Below are positions 1 through 5,263 of a stretch of DNA of 5,263 nt, one piece after another. This DNA is from Fimbriimonadia bacterium (lineage in GTDB: Bacteria > Armatimonadota > Fimbriimonadia > Fimbriimonadales > Fimbriimonadaceae): assembly GCA_029824495.1 (NCBI GenBank), contig JALGXY010000030.1:1-5263 (forward strand). The letters run 5' to 3'. Every line of letters begins with the position of its first letter. Within the stretch, counting starts at the first letter, position 1. Under the pieces are notes generated by a model. It was given only the letters and a program-made list of their open reading frames with translations. It was not told the DNA's origin and did no database searches. The translations under genes and the position numbers were made by a program.

Positions 1-1038
1 CTGACCATAACGCCCGAAGCTCTTCAGGACAAGCTCGACCGTGCCGAAGGCCGGGCCTGGTCGAACTACAGCTTTTTTGTCGGTGGAACTGCTGACAACG
101 CCACGAAACTAGGAGAGTACGAGCGGCTGCCCGGCACCCCCGGCATCAAGATCTTCATGGGCAGCTCAACTGGAGATCTCCTGGCAGAGACTGATGATAT
201 TGTCCGCGCGATTCTCAGTCACGGAGAGCGTCCCTGCCCTGTTCACAGCGAGGACGAACAGCGCCTGCGCGATCGTAAATCGCTGATCTCCGACAACCCG
301 CATCCACGTGAACACCCGTTTCTGCGTGATGCAGAAGCTGCCCGCCTCTGCACTGAGCGTCTGATCCGGATCTGCGAGGAGACCGGCCACCCTGTTCACA
401 TCCTGCATATCTCCACCAAGGACGAGCTGCCGATGATCGCCGAGGCCAAGGCCAAGGGGCTCCCTGTGACATGCGAGGGCACGCCGCAGCACACGACCCT
501 CGATGCGAGCCTCTACGAGACGCTCGGCACCTACCTGCAGATGAACCCGCCCATCCGATCAGCAGAACATCGAGATGCTATAAAGCAGGCGCTTTCCGAC
601 GGGCTTTTCGATGTGATCGGCAGCGATCACGCTCCTCACACGAGAGAAGAGAAAGACCAGCCGTTCCCCAAGTCTCCTAGCGGTATGCCCGGCGTTCAGA
701 CGATGCTCCCGCTCATGCTGGCACACGTCAAGAACGGGGTGATTCCCTTCACCGATATCCCGCGCCTGATGTGCGAGAACCCCGCCAAGCTCTACGGAAT
801 CAAGGACAAGGGCTGGATCAAGGAAGGCTTCGACGCAGACATTGTTCTGCTCGATCGAGATCGCCAGTGGAAGGTGGAAGAAGACTGGCTGCAGTCGAAA
901 TGCGGCTGGAGCCCGTTCACAGGATGGTCGATGACCGGCAGGCCGATCCATGTGCTGGTCAATGGTGTCTGGACTGTTCAGGACACAGAGCTGAAAGGCG
1001 AGGCCGCAGGCGAGCCGGTTCAGTTCACCTGGAAGTGA
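1..1038 (+). CDS. pyrC: Dihydroorotase, cyclic amidohydrolase family (5'-truncated by window edge)
   Basis: The product catalyses reversible cyclisation of N-carbamoyl-aspartate to dihydroorotate, the third step of de novo pyrimidine synthesis, in the cytoplasm. The frame is open from base 1, so the ATG at 157 is internal. 345 residues are visible; family members are about 440, so roughly 95-100 N-terminal residues, including the first HxH metal motif, lie outside. Visible landmarks, numbered from the edge: GIKIFMGSSTG with K50, the position of the carboxylated metal-bridging lysine in hydantoinase-like members; metal-ligand candidates H82 (PVHSEDE) and H136 (HILHIS); MNPPIRS; the catalytic aspartate D209 in GSDHAPHT; SGMPGVQTMLP; and the C-terminal CGWSPF...GRP strand. 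One oddity is TPQH at 161-164, where many relatives have TPHH. The 3' end overlaps surE on the opposite strand by 14 bp. Allantoinase or hydantoinase is a less likely alternative, because the GSDHAPHT and SGMPGVQT context is typical of dihydroorotases. Confidence 0.92.
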   Translation: MTITPEALQDKLDRAEGRAWSNYSFFVGGTADNATKLGEYERLPGTPGIKIFMGSSTGDLLAETDDIVRAILSHGERPCPVHSEDEQRLRDRKSLISDNPHPREHPFLRDAEAARLCTERLIRICEETGHPVHILHISTKDELPMIAEAKAKGLPVTCEGTPQHTTLDASLYETLGTYLQMNPPIRSAEHRDAIKQALSDGLFDVIGSDHAPHTREEKDQPFPKSPSGMPGVQTMLPLMLAHVKNGVIPFTDIPRLMCENPAKLYGIKDKGWIKEGFDADIVLLDRDRQWKVEEDWLQSKCGWSPFTGWSMTGRPIHVLVNGVWTVQDTELKGEAAGEPVQFTWK

Positions 1039-1786
1039 CGCCGCGCATCTTTTTTAGGACAGTCTGAGCGGTCCAGTTCATGCTGATCGGAGTCAGGGCC
1101 ACGTAGCCCTGACTGACCGCCCAGACATCGGTGTTCTCGATAGTTGTGTCCATTACGACCACACCACCCTGCCACCAGTAGGGGCGCCCAAAAGGATCAT
1201 CACGCCGTTCAACACGGTCTTTGTAGACACGCTCACCCATGGGAACCACCATGTGGCCCTGAATCTCGGGGGAGGCGATCGCTGGAATGTTCACATTGAG
1301 AAACGTGAGCCTTTCCATCGGGGCCTGTGTAATCAGCTCCCAGTTTTCGGTGATCCATTCAACTCCTGTCTCAAAGTGAGCAGGCGACTCTTCGACAAAC
1401 TTACACATGCTCAGCGAAATCGATCGGATGCCGTTGATACAACCCTCCATCGCGCCGCCTACTGTGCCGGAATAGGTGACATCAAACCCGAGGTTGGGTC
1501 CATTGTTGATCCCGCTGAGAACCAGATCGCAGTCGTCAGAAAAGAGCTCGGTCAAGGCGACATTCACGCAGTCGACCGGCAGGCCGTTGACCGCATAGGC
1601 TCGGATGCCGTCGATCTCCAGCTCTTTCACCCGAAGCGGGTCGCGCATGGTCATCGAATGGCCACAGCAGGAGCGTTCGCTGTCAGGGGCGCAGATGATC
1701 ACTTCGCCAAACTGACGAGCGACGCTAGCGAGCGCGCGGATTCCTGGGGCGTGGACGCCGTCGTCGTTGGTGATCAGGATGCGCAT
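1025..1786 (-). CDS. surE: 5'/3'-nucleotidase SurE
   Basis: SurE is a divalent-metal phosphatase that removes phosphate from nucleoside 5'- and 3'-monophosphates (and in some members short polyphosphate) and is linked to stationary-phase survival; it acts as a cytoplasmic dimer or tetramer. The 253-residue product begins MRILITNDDG and has the family metal ligands at the usual places: D8, D9, S39 (PDSERS) and N95 (SGINNGPNLG). It also has GLPVDCVN (68-75) and the YSGTVGGAMEG segment (105-115). Length is normal for the family. The start at 1786 is chosen because homologues begin at this M; an upstream in-frame extension to 1894 would overlap the sulfatase and add 36 unrelated residues. The start lies 4 bp after the sulfatase stop, with no good Shine-Dalgarno nearby, which suggests co-transcription and translational coupling. 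The segment after S39 is CCGHS rather than the more usual Gly-containing loop. Its 3' end overlaps the dihydroorotase gene by 14 bp. Confidence 0.95.
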   Translation of the reverse strand: MRILITNDDGVHAPGIRALASVARQFGEVIICAPDSERSCCGHSMTMRDPLRVKELEIDGIRAYAVNGLPVDCVNVALTELFSDDCDLVLSGINNGPNLGFDVTYSGTVGGAMEGCINGIRSISLSMCKFVEESPAHFETGVEWITENWELITQAPMERLTFLNVNIPAIASPEIQGHMVVPMGERVYKDRVERRDDPFGRPYWWQGGVVVMDTTIENTDVWAVSQGYVALTPISMNWTAQTVLKKMRGVTSR

Positions 1787-1790
1787 GAGT

Positions 1791-3269
1791 TCAGTCGAGC
1801 GTACCTCTGTACTTCTGCGGCAGCAGCCCTCCGCCGCCGCCAAGATAGGGGAATGATGTGAATATCTCCTCGCCGCCAACAACCCTCGGATCACCCGTTC
1901 TGGCTAGGCCGGCAAACAGCTTGGCCCTCAACGTGTTTTTTGTGCCCTGATGAGCAGGCTCATCAGCTAGGTTCTTCATTTGGTACGGATCGTCGGGGAC
2001 GTAGTAGAGCTCCTCTTGCGGGCGCTGGCCAAATGTCAATTGGTAGAGCTGCTCCCATTCGTCGCTGCGCCACTTTTCGAGGATCATCTGGTTCTTGATC
2101 GGGCCGCCGTCGCAGTCACTGAACCACTGCCACGCGATGTTCGCCTTATCGGGATAAGGCTGCCCCATCGGCCAGAGATCAGGCCGGAAGTTGTAGATGT
2201 AGAGCCAATCATCTGTGCGGATAGCTCTCATCGGATACCCCTCTTTTTCGGGCGCCATTTGAGAAGGCGTGTGGCGATCGCGTCCGGTCAAGACATAGTC
2301 ACGATGCTCTGCCCCACTGAAGCTTGAGACCAGCGACTGCCCCGTCATCGAAGCGGGAGGCTGAAGCCCCGCTGCCTCGAGAAAAGTCGGGGCCAGGTCG
2401 GTCAGGCTGACAAAGTCTGCTTCAGTCTGTCCAGGCTTAATCTTGCCAGGCCAGCGGATCGCTAGAGGCACCCGCGCGCCAAGGTCGTAGAGCTGCGTCT
2501 TGCCCCTTGGGAATGGCCAGCCGTGATCGCCTGTCATGACCACGATTGTGTTTTCAAGTTCTCCTCGCTCCTGAAGCAGGTCGAGTGCCTCGCCGACATC
2601 CCGATCGAATCGCTGGACCTCGTAGAAGTAGTCAGCGATGTCACCCCGCGAGACATCCGTGTCGGGAAAGACATCCGGCACCCGTATTTTTGACAGGTCC
2701 ATACCGCTCTGCTCTCCGGAATCGAGCTGATACGGTCTGTGTGGATCAGATGCCCCCAGCCAGAAGCAGAAGGGCTGATCGTCTGATTTGGCCTCGAGGA
2801 ACTGCGGGAATCCGCCGAATCGTGGTCCAGCCGGGTGCTCAATTCGCCCCAAGCGCTTGTAGTCACCGGGCCCCCACGACTTGCGCCAATGGCCGACTGC
2901 ATATCCGGCGTCCTGCAGCAGCATCGGATAGACCGGATACTCGGGGCGCAGCGTCGACCAGAGGTTTCCGCCCTCTTTTAGTCGCCAATGAAATTGGCCC
3001 GTCAGGATTGCGTTGCGGCTCGGAGTGCATGAAGGCGATGAGACATAGGCATGCTCGTAGAGGGCACCTTCCTCGGCAATGCGGTCGAAGTTCGGAGTCA
3101 ACAGGACCGGTTCACCGTAAGCGCTTGCGTGTGGCCAGCCCCAGTCATCCGCGATACAGAACAGAATGTTGGGACGCTGATCGGCGGGCAGATCGGCTGC
3201 TAGTGCGGACAGGAACACAACTTCATGATGACCGCAAAACCATGCTTCCGACAAGAGAATCTGCAACAC
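1791..3269 (-). CDS. S1-type sulfatase, heparan N-sulfatase (SGSH)-like
   Basis: This is a formylglycine-dependent arylsulfatase-superfamily hydrolase that cleaves sulfate esters or sulfamates, probably from sulfated glycans. Residues, numbered from the GTG start: PNILFCIADDWGW with calcium ligands D41/D42; C81-T-P-S-R85, the C-x-P-x-R signature whose cysteine is oxidised to formylglycine; K130 (HWRKSWG); H177 (SDPHRPY); D248/H249 (MTGDHGW); and K257 (RGKTQLYD). The catalytic set looks complete. The GWPFPRGKTQLYD stretch and overall length of 492 residues recall N-sulfoglucosamine sulfohydrolases (sulfatase subfamily S1_8); the substrate is inferred only from this resemblance. The GTG at 3267-3269 is preferred because AGGA sits 7 nt upstream. 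A second in-frame GTG at 3216-3218 is possible. Neither start gives a convincing signal peptide, which is odd for a class that is usually exported. It is probably the first gene of an operon with surE. Confidence 0.9.
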   Translation of the reverse strand: MLQILLSEAWFCGHHEVVFLSALAADLPADQRPNILFCIADDWGWPHASAYGEPVLLTPNFDRIAEEGALYEHAYVSSPSCTPSRNAILTGQFHWRLKEGGNLWSTLRPEYPVYPMLLQDAGYAVGHWRKSWGPGDYKRLGRIEHPAGPRFGGFPQFLEAKSDDQPFCFWLGASDPHRPYQLDSGEQSGMDLSKIRVPDVFPDTDVSRGDIADYFYEVQRFDRDVGEALDLLQERGELENTIVVMTGDHGWPFPRGKTQLYDLGARVPLAIRWPGKIKPGQTEADFVSLTDLAPTFLEAAGLQPPASMTGQSLVSSFSGAEHRDYVLTGRDRHTPSQMAPEKEGYPMRAIRTDDWLYIYNFRPDLWPMGQPYPDKANIAWQWFSDCDGGPIKNQMILEKWRSDEWEQLYQLTFGQRPQEELYYVPDDPYQMKNLADEPAHQGTKNTLRAKLFAGLARTGDPRVVGGEEIFTSFPYLGGGGGLLPQKYRGTLD

Positions 3270-3276
3270 CTGTGCG

Positions 3277-3280
3277 TCCT
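3277..3280 (-). promoter_or_regulatory. Shine-Dalgarno-like AGGA for the sulfatase GTG start
   Basis: Read on the minus strand, AGGA is followed by seven bases and then GTG at 3267-3269. The spacing is within the normal range, and the site favours this GTG over the downstream GTG at 3216-3218 and over the out-of-frame ATG at 3224-3226. A four-base match can occur by chance, so the support is modest. Confidence 0.45.
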
Positions 3281-3293
3281 AAGGGCTGATCGG

Positions 3294-3323
3294 TTGGTTC
3301 AGAGGGCAGATTCGGGCTAGAAT
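3294..3323 (+). promoter_or_regulatory. Candidate sigma70-type promoter for the E2 gene
   Basis: TTGGTT (3294-3299) and TAGAAT (3318-3323) are separated by 18 bp. The -10 matches TATAAT at five of six positions; the -35 matches the TTG part of TTGACA. A start about seven bases after the -10 would fall at or next to base 3330, immediately before the ATG at 3331, so the mRNA could be leaderless or nearly so. The absence of a clear Shine-Dalgarno before this ATG agrees with that. This rests on consensus matching only. Confidence 0.4.
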
Positions 3324-3330
3324 TGGGCTG

Positions 3331-4650
3331 ATGTCCGTTGAGATCTTGATGCCCGAATTGGGTGAGTCCGTCCATGAGGGCGAAGTGACACGCTGGCTGA
3401 AGAAAGTCGGCGAAAAAATCAAGGAAGACGAGCCGGTCGTTGAGATCATGACCGACAAGGTCAACCAGGAGCTTCAGGCTCCGGCTAGCGGAATTCTCGT
3501 CAAAATCATCATCCCTGAAGGCGGAACTGTTGAAGTCTTCGCGGCAATGGGAGTGATCGAAGAGGACGAAGCAAAAGCGAAGGAGATGATCGCCGCAGCT
3601 CAAGCTGAAGCTCCAGCAGAAGAAGCAGCACCAGCTCCGGAGCCGAAAGCGCCGAAAGTTGAGGCACCAGCCCCAGCACCTAAGGCGCCAGAAAAGCCTG
3701 TGCCAGCACCCGCTCCTGCACCGACCGTCTCAGCCGAGCAGATCCCGGGCAAGCGCTTCTACACTCCGATCGTACGCGTCATGGCCAAGGACCACGGCAT
3801 CAGCCTCGGCGAACTCGGCACGATTCACGGCTCGGGCAAAGATGGCCGAGTCACCAAAAAGGACCTCGAAGCGTATCTGGCCAGCAAGGGCGGCCGTTCG
3901 ATCCCTGGCCCGCTCACAGCCGATTTCACACAGAAGACGGATGCCTCCGGCCCGGAGACCGAAACGGTCAAGCTGGCTGGAATGCGCAAGATGATCGCCG
4001 ATCATATGCAGCGCAGTTCAGAGATTCCGGTCGTGACCACTCTGATCGACGTCGATGTCACAAATGTTGTCAATTTCCGAAAGGAGAACAAAGAGGCCTT
4101 CCAGCATACGCACGGCCTCAAGCTCACTTTCACCCCGTTCTTCATCAAGGCGGCGGCCGAGGCTCTGGTTGAATTCCCGATGGTCAACTCTTCGCTGGAA
4201 GGCAAAGAGATCACCGTCAACAATCGTGTCCACATGGGCATCGCGGTTTCTCTCGGGAAAGACGGCAGCGGCGGCCTGATCGTCCCCGTCATGAGAAACT
4301 GCGAATCGAAGTCGTTTGTTGATATTGCCGGAGACTTGGCTGAGATCGCCACCAAGGCTCGGAACAACACGCTGGACACCTCAGATGTTCAGGGAGCAAC
4401 GTTCACCTTGACCAATCCTGGCAGCTACGGCGCGGCTCTCGGCACTCCGATGATCTCAGCCCCACAGGCAGGAATCCTCGGCACCTACGGTATCAAACAG
4501 CAGCCGGTGGTCATCAACGGCATGATCGCGATTCGATCGGTGATGAACCTGGTTCTGACGTATGATCATCGCCTGGTTGACGGGGCCACCGCAGGCAAGT
4601 TCCTGCAGGCGATGAAGCGAAAACTCGAAGACCTTAGCTTCTTCGAGTGA
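3331..4650 (+). CDS. 2-oxo acid dehydrogenase complex E2 (dihydrolipoamide acyltransferase), BkdB-like
   Basis: E2 forms the core of a 2-oxo acid dehydrogenase complex and transfers the acyl group from lipoamide to CoA. The 439-residue product has the full domain order: one lipoyl domain (about 1-78) with K43 in EIMTDKVNQE as the lipoylated lysine; a linker (about 90-138) rich in Ala, Pro, Glu and Lys; a peripheral subunit-binding domain (about 142-186, FYTPIVRVMAKDHG to KKDLEAYLA); and a catalytic domain (about 213-439) ending in YDHRLVDGA with H413 and D417, the conserved DHxxxDG active-site motif. The MTDKVN lipoyl motif resembles branched-chain (BkdB) E2s, but pyruvate and 2-oxoglutarate specificities cannot be excluded. 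No E1 or E3 gene is adjacent: the upstream gene is divergent and the downstream gene convergent, so it is probably transcribed alone within this window. There is no clear Shine-Dalgarno before ATG 3331. The 3' end overlaps the next gene by 17 bp. Confidence 0.93.
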   Translation: MSVEILMPELGESVHEGEVTRWLKKVGEKIKEDEPVVEIMTDKVNQELQAPASGILVKIIIPEGGTVEVFAAMGVIEEDEAKAKEMIAAAQAEAPAEEAAPAPEPKAPKVEAPAPAPKAPEKPVPAPAPAPTVSAEQIPGKRFYTPIVRVMAKDHGISLGELGTIHGSGKDGRVTKKDLEAYLASKGGRSIPGPLTADFTQKTDASGPETETVKLAGMRKMIADHMQRSSEIPVVTTLIDVDVTNVVNFRKENKEAFQHTHGLKLTFTPFFIKAAAEALVEFPMVNSSLEGKEITVNNRVHMGIAVSLGKDGSGGLIVPVMRNCESKSFVDIAGDLAEIATKARNNTLDTSDVQGATFTLTNPGSYGAALGTPMISAPQAGILGTYGIKQQPVVINGMIAIRSVMNLVLTYDHRLVDGATAGKFLQAMKRKLEDLSFFE

Positions 4651-5263
4651 TTTCGTCCAGCCACTGTTTCACAGGCGATTGCCGTCCTTCTTCGATCAGC
4701 TCAAAAAAGGATGGTTCTCCGCCGATCCACCGCAGGATCCTGTGGGGGAGGAGCTGTCGTTCCATCTCATCGAGTTCTGGCGGCCAATTGAGGGTCTCAA
4801 CATATCTCCCTTGCGGCTGAGATGCCCCACGCTGAAGATTGAGAACCGCTGCATCGCTGCTGATCGGCTTCATCACTGTCTCTAGAGCCAGCTTGATCAA
4901 CTCATCTCGACTCCCCTCTACAACGGGCCGATGAATGATCGATTGGGTGTGGCGGCTCAAATCCGATCTCTTGGTCGGTCGATTCGGGTCACCATAACCC
5001 ATCTCCAAGAGCGAGACCTTTTCGCCAGGCTCGTCTTCAGCCTCATCCTCAGCGATAGGAGGAGGGTTGAGGAGGCGCCTGGCACAATCTTCCCCCACGC
5101 AGAGAATCACGGCGTCCGCCTCGGTCAAAACCTCAGCGGGATCAGAATCCGAAGCGACAAGGTGGCCGCGGCCTGTGTGCTCAAGAGCCTGGCGCATCAA
5201 CCGATCCATAAGGTCGAGCCGCTCTTCGTTGGCGTCAAAAAGCCTGATCTCAAGATCTCGTTC
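4634..5263 (-). CDS. Rossmann-fold protein resembling the NAD-binding domain of family 4 glycosidases (5'-truncated by window edge)
   Basis: 209 residues are visible; the frame is open to the window edge, so the ATG at 5209 is probably internal. Numbering from the edge: LEIRLFDANEERLDLM (4-19) looks like the second Rossmann strand, with D10 placed to bind the adenosine ribose of NAD and a following helix. LVASDSDPAEVLTEADAVIL (35-54) matches the usual GH4/LDH-type pattern leading into the fourth strand. An acidic stretch follows (PIAEDEAEDEPGEK, 69-82). A helix and strand at about 118-146 end in AVLNLQRG, where GH4 enzymes have an Asn-x-x-Asn-Pro motif. The protein then ends after about 60 residues, far short of the roughly 430 expected for GH4. 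The GxGxxG loop would lie beyond the edge. The fold assignment is inferred from pattern and the function is unknown. The unseen start prevents any statement on promoter or operon. Confidence 0.6.
   Translation of the reverse strand, partial: ERDLEIRLFDANEERLDLMDRLMRQALEHTGRGHLVASDSDPAEVLTEADAVILCVGEDCARRLLNPPPIAEDEAEDEPGEKVSLLEMGYGDPNRPTKRSDLSRHTQSIIHRPVVEGSRDELIKLALETVMKPISSDAAVLNLQRGASQPQGRYVETLNWPPELDEMERQLLPHRILRWIGGEPSFFELIEEGRQSPVKQWLDEITRRS

Larger units (their letters stand above)
3270..3330. promoter_or_regulatory. Divergent intergenic region between sulfatase and E2 genes
   Basis: These 61 bp separate the starts of two divergently transcribed genes and must hold signals for both if neither is transcribed from further away. 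On the plus strand there is a sigma70-like promoter (listed separately). On the minus strand I see AGGA close to the sulfatase GTG but no convincing -10/-35 pair. The octamer GGGCTGAT occurs twice in the same orientation, at 3283-3290 and 3325-3332, 42 bp apart; the second copy runs into the E2 start codon. No hairpin of note was seen. Confidence 0.6.

Noticed and set aside
1038..1056. Possible intrinsic terminator after the dihydroorotase gene (T run at 1050-1055)
   Set aside because: The only nearby inverted repeat is a 4-bp TCAC/GTGA stem ending about 11 bases before the T run; this is too weak and too far, and the T run is also SurE lysine codons.
1253..1861. 202-codon open frame on the plus strand
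   Set aside because: It is antisense to surE and the sulfatase tail and has no recognisable motif; the surE reading is unambiguous.
1787..1894. 36-residue N-terminal extension of SurE
   Set aside because: It would overlap the end of the sulfatase gene and adds sequence unlike any SurE; MRILITNDDG is the standard family start.
2534..2902. 122-codon open frame on the minus strand within the sulfatase
   Set aside because: It is an alternative frame inside a gene with strong motif support, with a Ser/Arg-rich translation and no domain.
2546..3289. 247-codon open frame on the plus strand
   Set aside because: It lies fully antisense to the sulfatase, which has a complete catalytic motif set. The translation is rich in Arg, Pro and Ser with no recognisable domain, typical of a shadow frame in GC-rich DNA.
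3598..3744. Repetitive Ala/Pro/Glu/Lys-coding stretch as a DNA repeat element
   Set aside because: It is the flexible linker between the lipoyl and subunit-binding domains normally found in E2 proteins, not a mobile or structural DNA repeat.

Overview
The window is compact, protein-coding bacterial DNA of moderately high GC (estimated by eye in the mid-to-upper 50s percent). It holds five genes. Three are complete: a surE nucleotidase, a sulfatase and a 2-oxo acid dehydrogenase E2. Two run off the window edges: a dihydroorotase on the left and a GH4-like Rossmann protein on the right. There are no RNA genes, insertion sequences, CRISPR arrays or long repeats. Taxonomy cannot be fixed from the sequence alone. 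A heparan N-sulfatase-type sulfatase, the particular SurE variant and weak Shine-Dalgarno signals fit an environmental lineage such as Armatimonadota (Fimbriimonadia-like) or the Planctomycetes/Verrucomicrobia group; this is a low-confidence inference.

Layout: (1) 1-1038, plus strand, C-terminal three quarters of a dihydroorotase (pyrimidine synthesis). (2) 1025-1786, minus strand, surE, meeting the dihydroorotase tail to tail with a 14-bp overlap. (3) 1791-3269, minus strand, an S1-type sulfatase lying directly upstream of surE with only 4 bp between them, so the two probably form one transcript. (4) 3270-3330, a 61-bp divergent intergenic region, the only real non-coding DNA in the window, carrying a plausible sigma70-like promoter for the E2 gene and a Shine-Dalgarno-like AGGA for the sulfatase. 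(5) 3331-4650, plus strand, a lipoyl-bearing E2 acyltransferase. (6) 4634-5263, minus strand, a partial gene for a Rossmann-fold protein resembling the NAD-binding half of family 4 glycosidases, meeting the E2 gene tail to tail with a 17-bp overlap.

The genes do not form one obvious pathway. Dihydroorotase and E2 are core metabolism. The sulfatase and surE pair looks like a small two-gene operon combining a sulfate-ester or sulfamate hydrolase with a phosphomonoesterase. The right-edge protein is the least understood: it keeps the NAD-binding scaffold of the GH4/LDH superfamily but lacks the expected catalytic motifs and C-terminal domain. I see no clear evidence of a new multi-gene system. 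The points worth following are that GH4-like protein, the ambiguous sulfatase N-terminus, the possibly leaderless E2 transcript and the convergent overlaps.
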